Source: Deminuibacter sp966424055
GTDB lineage: Bacteria > Bacteroidota > Bacteroidia > Chitinophagales > Chitinophagaceae
DNA: 64,000 bases
Assembly: GCA_966424055.1 (NCBI GenBank)
Contig: CBJLMB010000033.1
Coordinates: 1 to 64,000, forward strand
Direction: 5' to 3'
The position numbers and the translations under genes are program-made. Every line of letters starts with the position of its first letter. The first letter of the stretch is position 1. Shown piece by piece: positions 10,064-20,202 of the stretch. The notes under the pieces were generated by a model that was given only the letters and a program-made list of their open reading frames with translations, was not told the DNA's origin and did not search any database.

Positions 10064-12502
10064 TTATTTTGTTTGTATAACGATAGATGTTCCTTCCAGT
10101 CCTGGTGATGTAGCAGAAAGCTGGATCTGCCCTGGCTGTCGCAGGGAGCGGATAACAGCCAGCGCCAGCCCGTTGAATGCTTTTTTGCTGTCAGCTTTAA
10201 ACGATGATAGATCTGTTTGGCAGCCATTGTCTACCCCGGCTATGGTTCCTTTGCCTTTTACGGAAAAATGTATCAGGTTGCCGGCATGTGGCACAAGATT
10301 GCCCTCTTTATCAACAACCTTCACCGTTACAAACGACAGGTCTGTTCCGTTTGCTGCAATAGCGCTTCTGTCAGCTGTTAAAACAATTTTTGCCGGTTCG
10401 CCGGCTGTTTTTATTTCTTCAGTGGCTATTATCTTACCATTCTTTCGCGATACTGCTTTTATTGTGCCGGGTTCATATTTTACCCGCCACATAACATGCA
10501 GCTCATCTGTCTTTTTCGATTTAACACCATGCGATTGGCCATTAATAAAAAGCTCTACTTCATCGGCATTGTTATAATAAGCCCAAAGGTCTATGTCCTG
10601 GCCTTCTTTCCAGTTCCAGTGCGGAAATAAATGCAGTACATTTTTGTGTGTAAAAATACTTTGGTACAGGTAGTATACATCTTTGGGAAAGCCGGCTAAA
10701 TCAACAATGCCAAAATAAGCGCTGCGTGCGGGCCAGGGATAGGGCGTTGGCTCGCCAATGTAATCAAATCCTGTCCATATATACATGCCGCTGACATTGT
10801 CATTTTTTAAGAACTGTTGCAAGGTTTCTATATGGGTGCTCCCCCAGGGAGTTGAACAGTTTTCATAAGCCGAACAGGTTAAATCAGGGTTGGCATTTTC
10901 CACGGGCAGGTCCCAGCGCGCAGGCCAGCGGCGGATACTGTCAGAAGGCATGTCATAAATACCGCGTGTTTGCAGGGCTGAGACCGATTCTGTAACAATA
11001 AATGGTTTGCGGCCCCAGGTATTTTGTACTGCATCCGCACTCCATTTATGTTGATTGTAATTATATCCTATCAGGTCGGTAACATCTGCCTGTAACAATA
11101 CATTACCGGGGTTAACTTCGTTATTGGCTGTTATAGTAGGCCTGTCATCCAAACGCTTTACAATACTGTGAAGCGCCCTGAGAATCCCGGCACCACTGGT
11201 GTCATTCCCTTTTTTCCATTGTTCCTGTATTTCGTTACCTACACTCCATATAAATACTGAAGGATGGTTGCGGTCTCTGATCACCTGGTCTGTCAGATCT
11301 TTTTTGTACCATTGATCGAAATCGAGGTGATAATCATACTGGCTTTTCTGTTGCCGCCACATGTCAAATGCTTCGTCCATAACAATAAACCCCATCTTAT
11401 CACACAGGTCCAGTAATTCGGGTGCAGGTGGATTATGGGAAGTCCGGATGCCGTTTATGCCCATGTTCTTCAATATTTCCAGCTGGCGTTCAAGCGCCCT
11501 TGTATTCAAGGCAGTACCCAGGCAGCCAAGGTCATGGTGGTTGCAAACACCAACTATTTTAACATGTTTCCCGTTTAGAAAAAAGCCTTTATCGGCATCG
11601 AAAGAAAAATATCTTACACCAAAGGGCGTTGTATACTGGTCTGTTATTTTTCCACCGGACAGGATGGTGGTAACCGCCTTGTATAGATAAGGCTGATCAA
11701 GCGACCATAAAGATGGATGGATGATCTCCAGCTTTTGTAATAATGTACCCGTAGTATCCGCCAAAGGCGATGTGCACCTGGCCACTGCTTTACCTGAGCT
11801 ATCGTAAATGATGGTACGGGCAATGACTGCCGGTGTGCGGTTACCTGCGGCCGTGTGAATGTTTAGGGTAAGTTGTATGCTTGCCTTTTTGTCCGACACT
11901 TCCGGAGTGGTGATATAGGTTCCCCACTGTGCGATATGGGTTTTACTGGTAGAAATAAGCCATACATTGCGGTAAATTCCTGACCCGCTGTACCACCTGC
12001 TGTTGGGCTGTTGCGCATTATCCACCTTTACTGCAATTACATTGCGCTCTTTGCCAAAATGTATATAAGGTGTGATATCATATTGAAAAGAAATGTACCC
12101 GTTAGGCCTTTTACCCAGGTAATGCCCGTTGATCCATACTTCGCTATTGCGGTAAACACCATCAAACAGGATGGAGATCAATTTCCCTTTTTCGGCGGCT
12201 GGAAGTGTAAATGTTTTTCTATACCAGCCAATACCTCCGCGTAAAGCACCACCCCCGGTACCGCTGGGGCTGGCGCTGTCAAAGGGGAATTCTATACTCC
12301 AGTCATGGGGAAGGTCAAGTGTTCTCCAGCCGGCATCATTGAACGCCGGATCAGCGGCAGTGCTGTCACCTAACATAAATTTCCATCCCTGGTTGAAAGA
12401 GCTGGTCCTGGCTAATTGGGATAGGGTGGTTGCCGGATGAACAAGTAAAACAGCTGCCAGCATCAGCAACTGTATAACGATTTGTGAAGAACGCAGTTTC
12501 AT
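10064..12502 (-). CDS. GH2 beta-galactosidase-like protein with DUF4982-type C terminus
   Basis: This 812-residue protein has a signal peptide (LLMLAAVLLVHPATTLSQ). The order is a jelly-roll sugar-binding domain (GWYRKTFTLP, VWINGHYLGKRPNGY), an Ig-like domain, a TIM barrel (VCNHHDLGCLG, RTSHNPPAPELLDLCDKMG), and Ig-like C-terminal domains resembling DUF4982 (FPHWNWKEGQDIDLWAYYN) plus an invasin-like repeat near the end. The acid/base is about Glu424 in WSVGNEIQE and the nucleophile about Glu505 in VTESVSA; both are present. This shorter GH2 type differs from the LacZ-type enzyme at 5886, so the two probably attack different beta-galactoside or related linkages. It is transcribed away from the hybrid sensor gene, with a direct-repeat operator candidate 64-94 bp upstream. 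Confidence 0.92.
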   Translation of the reverse strand: MKLRSSQIVIQLLMLAAVLLVHPATTLSQLARTSSFNQGWKFMLGDSTAADPAFNDAGWRTLDLPHDWSIEFPFDSASPSGTGGGALRGGIGWYRKTFTLPAAEKGKLISILFDGVYRNSEVWINGHYLGKRPNGYISFQYDITPYIHFGKERNVIAVKVDNAQQPNSRWYSGSGIYRNVWLISTSKTHIAQWGTYITTPEVSDKKASIQLTLNIHTAAGNRTPAVIARTIIYDSSGKAVARCTSPLADTTGTLLQKLEIIHPSLWSLDQPYLYKAVTTILSGGKITDQYTTPFGVRYFSFDADKGFFLNGKHVKIVGVCNHHDLGCLGTALNTRALERQLEILKNMGINGIRTSHNPPAPELLDLCDKMGFIVMDEAFDMWRQQKSQYDYHLDFDQWYKKDLTDQVIRDRNHPSVFIWSVGNEIQEQWKKGNDTSGAGILRALHSIVKRLDDRPTITANNEVNPGNVLLQADVTDLIGYNYNQHKWSADAVQNTWGRKPFIVTESVSALQTRGIYDMPSDSIRRWPARWDLPVENANPDLTCSAYENCSTPWGSTHIETLQQFLKNDNVSGMYIWTGFDYIGEPTPYPWPARSAYFGIVDLAGFPKDVYYLYQSIFTHKNVLHLFPHWNWKEGQDIDLWAYYNNADEVELFINGQSHGVKSKKTDELHVMWRVKYEPGTIKAVSRKNGKIIATEEIKTAGEPAKIVLTADRSAIAANGTDLSFVTVKVVDKEGNLVPHAGNLIHFSVKGKGTIAGVDNGCQTDLSSFKADSKKAFNGLALAVIRSLRQPGQIQLSATSPGLEGTSIVIQTK

Positions 12503-12968
12503 ATTTAAACAAACAATTATTTCCTGGTATAAAACTATTGTGGTGATAGCTAAGGCAGGGTGGTCAAATGTTTCAAATTAGGGGTTGAAATGTTTCAGCT
12601 AATTGATTGTCAGTATTTTATTTTGCGGATGCCAGGTGTTGATTTATGGCTGCGCGAAAGCGGGTGCTGAAGAAATAACCTCCCTATTGCTTTGTTGCCT
12701 AAAATATATAGCTAATAAATTATAAGTATAATGCGCAAATACTTAGCCAGGAAAACCCCAGGATCCAGGTTGTTTGCAAGACAATATGCTTGGATACCGG
12801 GGATGCACCGGCGCTGAAAAAATTTTAATTGTTAAAAAAACACGTATTATTTTTTGATGTTCAAAAAAAAAATCCTAGTCTCGTTTTCCCAATGCTATTT
12901 TTAAGTGTAGTGGCGAAGCTCGGGTTGTGTAATAAAACCGGGACCCCGCCCAGCGAAAACCTATTGTA
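12503..12968. promoter_or_regulatory. Divergent control region of GH2 and the hybrid sensor, with direct-repeat operator candidate
   Basis: This 466-bp region without a gene separates the divergent GH2 and hybrid two-component genes. AAATGTTTCA occurs twice in the same orientation, at 12566-12575 and 12588-12597, a start-to-start distance of 22 bp, which is two helical turns. That is the arrangement expected for an AraC-type DNA-binding domain such as the one at the end of the neighbouring sensor. The rest is AT-rich with A tracts just upstream of the sensor gene. No clear -7/-33 promoter pair could be fixed. Confidence 0.45.
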
Positions 12969-15900
12969 ATGCGGTTGCTTGTTTGTTTTATTTTGCAGTT
13001 ATGCTCAATTATTGCCGCATCTCAAAATGCGCACTATAACTTTTCCAAACTTGATACATATGGGGGGCTATCTAATAACCAGGTAACGGCTATTTTAAAA
13101 GATGTGAATGGGTTCTTATGGATAGGCACTGCTTCCGGGCTTAACCGGTATGATGGATATTCCTGTAAAATATTCCGTAGAGATCCATTGGACAGCACTT
13201 CTTTAAGCGATGATTACATCAGCGCGCTTTATGAACTTCCCGATGGCAAAATATGGGTGACCACAGGGGCGGCGCCAAGTATTTATGATCCGCAAACAGA
13301 ACAGTTTGATACAAAAACTGGCGACTATCTGCGATCTATGGGACTGCCCCCGGGGGGCATGACAAGTATTGTTAAAGGTTGTCAGGGCAGGTATTGGTTC
13401 CTGTATGGCCACGACTTGTATTTATTTCCAGGTGGAAACAAAAAAGTAAAATCGATTGATCCTGCATTAAGTACTACTGATAAAATCACTTCTGTTAAAG
13501 AATCGGGTGAAGGATGTTTATGGCTGGTTCATCAAAACGGCTTTTTGCAGAAATACGATATTAAAAAAGAAAAGATTGTTTTTTCCAGTAACGCACTGCA
13601 AAAACTGAATAATGGAGACAAAGCTTTTAATGCATGGGTAGACAAAGACGGAGATGTGTGGCTATGGTGCTATGCATGTGGGGCTTTTCTTTTTTCCCCG
13701 GAGAATGATTCAATCAGGGCGTTTACTGAAAGATCGCCTGTTACCAGGTTGACTTCCAATCTGGTCAGCAGCATTATCCAGGATAAAAATGGCCTTATCT
13801 GGATTGCAACAGATCATGGCGGCATAACATTGATTGATAAGAAGAACAATTGTAAGGCTACGTATATTTTAAGCGATCCCAAAGACCCCCAAAGCCTTAG
13901 CCAGAACAGTATAATGGCCTTGTACAAGGATGATAAAAACATTATCTGGCTGGGAACGTATAAGCAAGGCCTTAACTATCTGAACAGCGATATTGTACGG
14001 TTCACCTGCTACCATCACGAAATAGCCAATTCCCGTAGCCTGCCGTACGATGATATCAACTGTTTTGCTGAAGACAAGCTGGGCAATATATGGATGGGCA
14101 CCAATGGCGGCGGATTAATTTATTTCAACAGGAAGAATAATACATTTAAGCAGTACCGGCATAATGCCGCTGATAAAAATAGTTTAAGCAATGATGTTAT
14201 CGTAAGCTTATGGATCGACCGTAAAGGTATGGTGTGGATTGGCACTTACTTAGGCGGATTAAACAGCTTCGACGGCAACAGGTTTATCACCTATAAACAC
14301 AATGACAACGATTCAGCAAGTTTGTCGAATGACAACGTATGGGAAATTTTTGAAGACAGCGAAAAGAATTTGTGGGTAGGCACTTTAAGCGGGGGGCTTG
14401 ATCTGTTTGATAGGGCTACTGGCCGGTTTAAGCACTGTACATACAATGGAACAAGCTTTCGCACCGTCTCTACGCTGATGGAAGACAGGAAAGGAAATCT
14501 TTGGATCGGCACAGATAATGGGATAGTTGTATTGGATAAGCACAAAGCTGTATCCGGCATTTTCCAGCATACCAGTAATAAAAATAGTTTGAGCAATAAT
14601 AATATTATCTGTTTAACAGAGGATGATAATGGGAGGGTCTGGGTAGGTACAAGGGACGGGCTGAACCTGTTCAGGCCGCAAACCGGCGATTTTGAAGCCT
14701 ATACCAGGTCTAACGGGCTTCCGGATAATATAGTACTCAATATAAAAGAGGATGATCATCAAACATACTGGATCTCGACACCAAATGGCATGTGCAGGGC
14801 TATTTTCAAACAAAAAGGGAATCCCGGTTTTTTTGTTATTAATTATGATGAAACCAATAATCTCCAGGGCAGGGAGTTTAATGAGAATGCCGCACTGAAA
14901 ACAAGTTCGGGCGAATTGCTCTTTGGCGGCCCTGCCGGTTTTAATGCGATCGATCCAAATAAAATTGCCACACCTGCCGGTCATCCAAAAATTGTTTTTA
15001 CGGGATTACAGATATTTAACAACGATATTGAGCCGGGAGAAATGATTAATGGCCGCATCCTGCTTCCCAAAGCATTGTCACAGGTGGACAATATTAAGCT
15101 GAAGTATAAAGAAAATGTTTTTTCCATTGAATTTGCTTCACTTGATTTTGTGAACAGCAGGCAAGACCGGTATGCTTATATGCTGGAAGGGTTTAATACA
15201 GATTGGTTGTATGCCAATGGCAGTCAGCGGCGTGTTACCTATACCAATCTTGACCCGGGGCATTATATTTTTAAAGTAAAAGTTTTGAATGCAGATGGTT
15301 TCTGGAGTGAAGTAAAATCGTTACAGGTTCATATTGCTCCTCCATTCTGGAAAACACCTGTTGCTTATATTATTTATACATTGGTGCTCATTGCCTCCTT
15401 CCTGCTGGCCCGGCGTATTGCCATTGACCGGATACATATGCGTTTTGAAATGAAGCAGCAGCGGATGGAAGTGGAAAGGGTGCATGCAATAGAACGATTA
15501 AAAACGAAGTTTTTTACCAATGTCAGCCATGAATTCCGCACGCCCCTGAGCCTTATTATTACACCGTTGGATAAAATTATCAGCCAGGCTGCAGATGAAG
15601 AACAAAAAAAACAGCTAAACCTGGTGCAGCGGAATGCCAGGCGCCTGCTAAACCTGGTAAACCAGCTTTTGGATTTCAGGAAAATGGAAGTGCAGGAGAT
15701 AGAACTGCATCCTTCCATTGGGGATATTGTTGCATTCTGCAGGGAGATCAGTTGTTCTTTTACAGATATCGCCGAAAAAAAAGATATTAAGTTTTCATTT
15801 GAATCGGATACAGATCATCTTGAGACTTATTTTGACAAGGATAAAATTGAGAAAGTGTTGTTCAACCTTCTTTCCAATGCGTTTAAATACACCAATAACG

Positions 15901-17048
15901 GGGGCATGGTTAAGGTTAGGCTTCAGTACAACCACGCCGCAGATGATGGGGAAGAAGGAACATTGTCGATAAATGTAAAAGACACCGGTATAGGCATTCC
16001 CAGGGATAAACAGGAAAGGATCTTTGAGCGTTTTTTTCAAACAGATATGCCAGAGAGCATGGTCAACCAGGGAACGGGAATTGGCCTGGCGATTGCAAAA
16101 GAGTTTGTAAAGCTGCATAACGGCATCATTACCGTTGACAGTGAACCTGAAAAAGGAACCTGTTTTACTGTTTTACTGCCGGTAAAGAAACTCTATGTGC
16201 CTTCTGTAAAGGCGGTAACCAGGCCTGTTCAGGTAGATGAGGAAACAATGATAACAGAGGCCGCCGGGAAAAAAGGAAAAACGAAGACTATTTTAATTGT
16301 AGAAGACAATGAAGACCTGCGTTTTTATTTAAAAGACAATTTAAAAGGGCAATACAATGTAGAAGAGGCGCCCAATGGAAAAGAAGGCTGGGAGAAAATA
16401 AAGCTGCTTAACCCCGATCTTGTTGTAAGCGATATCATGATGCCTTTAATGGATGGGATAGAACTGGCACAAAAAATTAAAACAGACAGGCTTACTTCGC
16501 ATATCCCTATCATCCTGCTCACAGCCAAAGGCAGTGAACAAAAGCAGCTGGAAGGGTTTAAAGCCGGCGTGAACGATTACATCATCAAACCTTTCACATT
16601 TGAAATACTTGAATCGCGTATCAGGAACCTCCTGGCTCAGCAAAAAGTGTTACAAATGCGTTTTCAGAAACAAATCGAGGTTAACCCGGCAGAGGTTACG
16701 GTAACACCGGTTGATGAAAAGTTCCTGGAACAGGCATTGGGCGTTATAGAAAAAAACATCAATAACCCTGAATTCACTGTGGAAGATCTTAGCCGTGGTA
16801 TGTTTATGAACAGGGTCACCTTATACAGAAAAGTACTTTCACTTACCGGCAAAACCCCCATAGAGCTTATCCGCTCCATCCGGCTAAAAAGAGCAGCGCA
16901 GTTATTAGAGAAAAGCGGGATGTCGGTTGCAGAAATCGCCTATGAAGTAGGGTTTAACAGCCCCAAGCATTTTTCGAAGTTTTTTAAAGAAGAGTTTGGT
17001 GTGCTGCCCTCTCAATATGGCGCTCATAAGAAAGAAAAAAATGTGTAA
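12969..17048 (+). CDS. Hybrid two-component sensor/AraC-type regulator (HTCS)
   Basis: This 1359-residue single-protein two-component system has a signal peptide (CFILQLCSIIAASQ) and a periplasmic sensor of repeated beta-propeller motifs (Reg_prop), with wording such as FLWIGTASGLNRYDG, IWIATDHGG, IWMGTNGGGL, VWIGTYLGG, LWVGTLSGG and VWVGTRDGLN. A Y_Y_Y domain follows (about 700-790), then one membrane segment (about 795-815). The cytoplasmic part has a HisKA domain (His854 in NVSHEFRTPLS), an HATPase domain (DTGIGIP, GTGIGLAIAKEF), a receiver (Asp1155 in VVSDIMMPLMDG) and an AraC-type helix-turn-helix at the C terminus (MSVAEIAYEVGFNSPKHFSKFFKEEFG). Such proteins sense an oligosaccharide in the periplasm and switch on the adjacent locus. 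Its position between the two enzyme blocks suggests that it controls both. Confidence 0.95.
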   Translation: MRLLVCFILQLCSIIAASQNAHYNFSKLDTYGGLSNNQVTAILKDVNGFLWIGTASGLNRYDGYSCKIFRRDPLDSTSLSDDYISALYELPDGKIWVTTGAAPSIYDPQTEQFDTKTGDYLRSMGLPPGGMTSIVKGCQGRYWFLYGHDLYLFPGGNKKVKSIDPALSTTDKITSVKESGEGCLWLVHQNGFLQKYDIKKEKIVFSSNALQKLNNGDKAFNAWVDKDGDVWLWCYACGAFLFSPENDSIRAFTERSPVTRLTSNLVSSIIQDKNGLIWIATDHGGITLIDKKNNCKATYILSDPKDPQSLSQNSIMALYKDDKNIIWLGTYKQGLNYLNSDIVRFTCYHHEIANSRSLPYDDINCFAEDKLGNIWMGTNGGGLIYFNRKNNTFKQYRHNAADKNSLSNDVIVSLWIDRKGMVWIGTYLGGLNSFDGNRFITYKHNDNDSASLSNDNVWEIFEDSEKNLWVGTLSGGLDLFDRATGRFKHCTYNGTSFRTVSTLMEDRKGNLWIGTDNGIVVLDKHKAVSGIFQHTSNKNSLSNNNIICLTEDDNGRVWVGTRDGLNLFRPQTGDFEAYTRSNGLPDNIVLNIKEDDHQTYWISTPNGMCRAIFKQKGNPGFFVINYDETNNLQGREFNENAALKTSSGELLFGGPAGFNAIDPNKIATPAGHPKIVFTGLQIFNNDIEPGEMINGRILLPKALSQVDNIKLKYKENVFSIEFASLDFVNSRQDRYAYMLEGFNTDWLYANGSQRRVTYTNLDPGHYIFKVKVLNADGFWSEVKSLQVHIAPPFWKTPVAYIIYTLVLIASFLLARRIAIDRIHMRFEMKQQRMEVERVHAIERLKTKFFTNVSHEFRTPLSLIITPLDKIISQAADEEQKKQLNLVQRNARRLLNLVNQLLDFRKMEVQEIELHPSIGDIVAFCREISCSFTDIAEKKDIKFSFESDTDHLETYFDKDKIEKVLFNLLSNAFKYTNNGGMVKVRLQYNHAADDGEEGTLSINVKDTGIGIPRDKQERIFERFFQTDMPESMVNQGTGIGLAIAKEFVKLHNGIITVDSEPEKGTCFTVLLPVKKLYVPSVKAVTRPVQVDEETMITEAAGKKGKTKTILIVEDNEDLRFYLKDNLKGQYNVEEAPNGKEGWEKIKLLNPDLVVSDIMMPLMDGIELAQKIKTDRLTSHIPIILLTAKGSEQKQLEGFKAGVNDYIIKPFTFEILESRIRNLLAQQKVLQMRFQKQIEVNPAEVTVTPVDEKFLEQALGVIEKNINNPEFTVEDLSRGMFMNRVTLYRKVLSLTGKTPIELIRSIRLKRAAQLLEKSGMSVAEIAYEVGFNSPKHFSKFFKEEFGVLPSQYGAHKKEKNV

Positions 17049-17108
17049 GGCATGCCAAACGCGCTCTTTTAATATCGCGTCGATATTTATGTCATAATAG
17101 CATAACCA

Positions 17109-17196
17109 TTCTGCAGGCCATATGCTTCTCCGATGAGCTTTTACAAAAGTGAATATGATAACCAGCTCAACCTGGTTATCAAAACTGCCTGCAGAA
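17109..17196 (+). other. Nested inverted repeats, possible structured leader RNA ahead of GH31
   Basis: An outer perfect 10-bp pair (TTCTGCAGGC at 17109-17118 with GCCTGCAGAA at 17187-17196) encloses a perfect 9-bp pair (GATAACCAG at 17157-17165 with CTGGTTATC at 17172-17180, loop of 6). The left spacer also holds CTTTT/AAAAG at 17138-17149. As RNA this could form a three-way junction. It lies 61 bp after the sensor stop codon and 131 bp before the GH31 start. No T tract follows on the + strand, so a plain terminator is less likely than a leader structure or an operator. Confidence 0.4.
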
Positions 17197-17327
17197 CAAA
17201 ATGAATAAACCTGTTGGATATCAACAAATGCAACATTTCATAGCCTAGTTCGCAACAATTGCATCCCCTGTTTTTACCGGGCTGCAAATAGCTTTACAGC
17301 AGTCAATTAATATTGAATTGCTTGTAT

Positions 17328-20183
17328 ATGAAAGTTAGACTGCTGTTATCCGGGTTTCTGTTTATTTTGTTTTGCAATGACATACTGGCAGTATCTCCGC
17401 CTTATACCAGGGAAAAGGATGGAGTGATTGTTTTTACTGACCCGGTTTTTACAGGCAGCTCCCGGGCGGTTCAACTCAGGGTGGTTGCCGATAATATTAT
17501 ACGGGTAACCGCGGCACCAGACAAAGAGATTATTCCTTTCCAAAGCCTGATCACCGTATACGATAATAAAGCTGACCTGGAATGGCAGCTGATCCCCTCA
17601 GGCGATACACTTGTTTTAAAAACACGGGTTATTGCGGCAATTATCAGCCTGAAAACAGGAACTGTTTTTTTCCGGAATGCCGCAGGCGAAAAAATACTGG
17701 CTGAAAAACCGGTGTGCGGCCGCATTTTTGAGCCGGGCATATTTGATGGTAAACGGTACTACCACCTTACTCAAACTTTTCAAACGGATACTGCCGATGC
17801 CTGGTATGGATTGGGGCAACACCAGGATGGTGTTATCAACTATAGAGGGCAGCAGGTTAATTTTTTTCAGAACAACACCGAAGTGGCAATACCATTTTGG
17901 GTATCCAGTAAAAACTACGGTGTTCTGTGGGACAATTATTCACTGACAAAAGCTGGCGATACAAGGCCGCTTCATCCGCTTTCGGCGATGCAGCTGTTCT
18001 CAAAGAACGGTGAACAGGGATGGTTGAGTGCGGCCTATGCCAATAACAAACAAAAGCCGGAAGAAATTATCACAGAAAGGGCAGAATCCGGAATCGATAT
18101 GGAATTCCTGGAAGAAGCAAAAGCCCGGCTTCCCCGGGAGTTTGCGGCAGCTACCGGCGTGGTAACATGGGAGGGTAGCCTGGGTAGTTATCTTACCGGG
18201 CTGCACCAGTTCCGGTTTATATTTGGCGGGTCCCTGAAAGTTTGGCTGGATGGAAAACTTGTACTGGACCGCTGGCGAAAAGCATGGAACCCTGCACCGG
18301 CTTTGGTCCCGTTCTATTTTACAGAGGGGAAAAAACTGCCTGTTAAAATTCAATGGATCCCCGAAAGCGACGCATCTTATCTCTCTTTGAAATGGCAGGC
18401 GCCTTTGAGCGGTGATGAACGTAACAGCTTTAGTTTTTCCTCAGAGGCTGGTCAGCAGATCGACTATTATTTTATCTACGGAAGTAACATGGATGAAGTG
18501 ATTGCTGGTTATCGCGGCATTACCGGTAAGGCCCCTATCGTTCCCAAATGGGCGCTGGGCTTCTGGCAAAGCAGGGAGCGGTATAAAACACAGCAGGAAA
18601 TTCTTTCAACAGTAAGTGAATTCCGGAAAAGAAATATTCCAATTGACAATATTGTACTGGACTGGAGCTATTGGCCCGAAACCGGCTGGGGTAGCCAGGA
18701 GTTTGATGCAACACGCTTCCCTTCCCCGGCTGGTATGATCGATACACTGCACAGTAAATACAATACCCGGTTGATGATCTCTGTATGGCCCAAGTTTTAT
18801 GAAGGGCTGCCGGTATACAATGAGTTTAATAAAAAAGGCTGGTTGTACCCAAGAAATATCGCCGACAGACAAAGGGATTGGATTGGAAAAGGCTATGTTT
18901 CTACTTTTTATGATGCATTCAATGCAGATGCCAGGCGCGGCTTTTGGAATTTAATCCGGGATAAAATTTATAGCAAAGGTATTGATGCCTGGTGGATGGA
19001 TGCCAGCGAGCCGGATATCCTTTCTAACGTGAGCCCTGAAAAACGGAAGCTGCAAATGACCCCAACTGCATTAGGCAGTGCCGCCGAGTACCTGAACGCC
19101 TATCCATTGCAAAATGCCAGGGGGATTTACGAAGGGCAGCGGCTGGCCAGTCCGGATAAAAGAGTGTTCCTTCTTACCCGTTCAGGATTTGCAGGCTCAC
19201 AGCGGTATGCTGCTGCTATTTGGAGCGGTGATATCGGCTCTACCTGGCAAGATATGAAATGCCAGATAGCTGCAGGCATCAATTTCTCCATGTCGGGACT
19301 ACCCTACTGGACGATGGATATAGGAGGTTTCGTGGTACCGGAAAAATTTGAAAAACCAGATGCGGAAGGAACAGAAGAATGGAGAGAGCTAATGACCCGC
19401 TGGTCGCAGTTTGGCGCGTTCGTTCCATTGTTCCGCGTGCATGGGCAATATCCTTTCAGGGAAATATTCAATGTAGCACCTGAAGACCACCCGGCCTATA
19501 AGAGCTTTTTGTATTATGACAAGCTACGCTACCGTCTTCTTCCATATATCTACTCAATAGCAGGCGCAGCCTATCACGATGATTATACCATTATGCGTGG
19601 ATTGGCTATGGACTTTGCTGCAGATACCGCTGTATTAAATATCGGTGACCAATACATGTTAGGCGCTTCTATACTGGTTAATCCTGTTTACCAGTACAAG
19701 CAGCGTGAACGCGAATTGTATTTACCCAACTGCGCCGGATGGTATGAGCTTTATTCAGGAAAATGGTATGCAGGAGCGCAAAAAATTGTTGTAGCAGCCC
19801 CCTATGAGCGCATGCCGGTATTTATAAAAGCCGGTTCTATTATTCCTTCAGGCCCCGCTTTGCAATACACTTCAGAAAAGGTGGCAGATCCTGTTACATT
19901 AAATATTTACACCGGTGCCGATGCTTCTTTCAAATTATATGAAGACCAGGGACTGAACTACGATTATGAGAAAGGCGCTTTTTCTGTTATTCCTGTTGAG
20001 TATAACGAGAAAGAAAAAAAGATCATCCTTGGTGAAAGGAAGGGAACATTTGAGGGTATGCTTCAACATAGAAAATTCAGGATTAAAGTTATTACACCCC
20101 GGGATGCCAAACATTTTGACGCTGACAATGAAGTAAACAAGGAGGTGCTATACAAAGGAAATCAGATCATAATAAAAATTTAG
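17328..20183 (+). CDS. GH31 alpha-xylosidase-like glycosidase with PA14 insert
   Basis: The protein has 951 residues from the ATG at 17328. A TTG at 17313 would add five residues, but the ATG gives the better signal peptide (LLLSGFLFILFCNDILA). After the N-terminal beta domain a PA14 domain is inserted (about 270-370: GVVTWEGSLGSYLTG, LKVWLDGKLVLDRW). The (beta/alpha)8 barrel follows, with nucleophile Asp558 in WWMDASEPD and acid/base Asp635 in WSGDIGSTW. WMDASEPD and a PA14 insert are features of alpha-xylosidases such as that of Cellvibrio japonicus, which remove xylose from xyloglucan oligosaccharides. It is 19 bp ahead of SusC, so it probably leads the second operon. Alpha-glucosidase activity cannot be excluded from sequence. 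Confidence 0.9.
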   Translation: MKVRLLLSGFLFILFCNDILAVSPPYTREKDGVIVFTDPVFTGSSRAVQLRVVADNIIRVTAAPDKEIIPFQSLITVYDNKADLEWQLIPSGDTLVLKTRVIAAIISLKTGTVFFRNAAGEKILAEKPVCGRIFEPGIFDGKRYYHLTQTFQTDTADAWYGLGQHQDGVINYRGQQVNFFQNNTEVAIPFWVSSKNYGVLWDNYSLTKAGDTRPLHPLSAMQLFSKNGEQGWLSAAYANNKQKPEEIITERAESGIDMEFLEEAKARLPREFAAATGVVTWEGSLGSYLTGLHQFRFIFGGSLKVWLDGKLVLDRWRKAWNPAPALVPFYFTEGKKLPVKIQWIPESDASYLSLKWQAPLSGDERNSFSFSSEAGQQIDYYFIYGSNMDEVIAGYRGITGKAPIVPKWALGFWQSRERYKTQQEILSTVSEFRKRNIPIDNIVLDWSYWPETGWGSQEFDATRFPSPAGMIDTLHSKYNTRLMISVWPKFYEGLPVYNEFNKKGWLYPRNIADRQRDWIGKGYVSTFYDAFNADARRGFWNLIRDKIYSKGIDAWWMDASEPDILSNVSPEKRKLQMTPTALGSAAEYLNAYPLQNARGIYEGQRLASPDKRVFLLTRSGFAGSQRYAAAIWSGDIGSTWQDMKCQIAAGINFSMSGLPYWTMDIGGFVVPEKFEKPDAEGTEEWRELMTRWSQFGAFVPLFRVHGQYPFREIFNVAPEDHPAYKSFLYYDKLRYRLLPYIYSIAGAAYHDDYTIMRGLAMDFAADTAVLNIGDQYMLGASILVNPVYQYKQRERELYLPNCAGWYELYSGKWYAGAQKIVVAAPYERMPVFIKAGSIIPSGPALQYTSEKVADPVTLNIYTGADASFKLYEDQGLNYDYEKGAFSVIPVEYNEKEKKIILGERKGTFEGMLQHRKFRIKVITPRDAKHFDADNEVNKEVLYKGNQIIIKI

Positions 20184-20202
20184 TCCAGATAAACTTGCAA
20201 TT

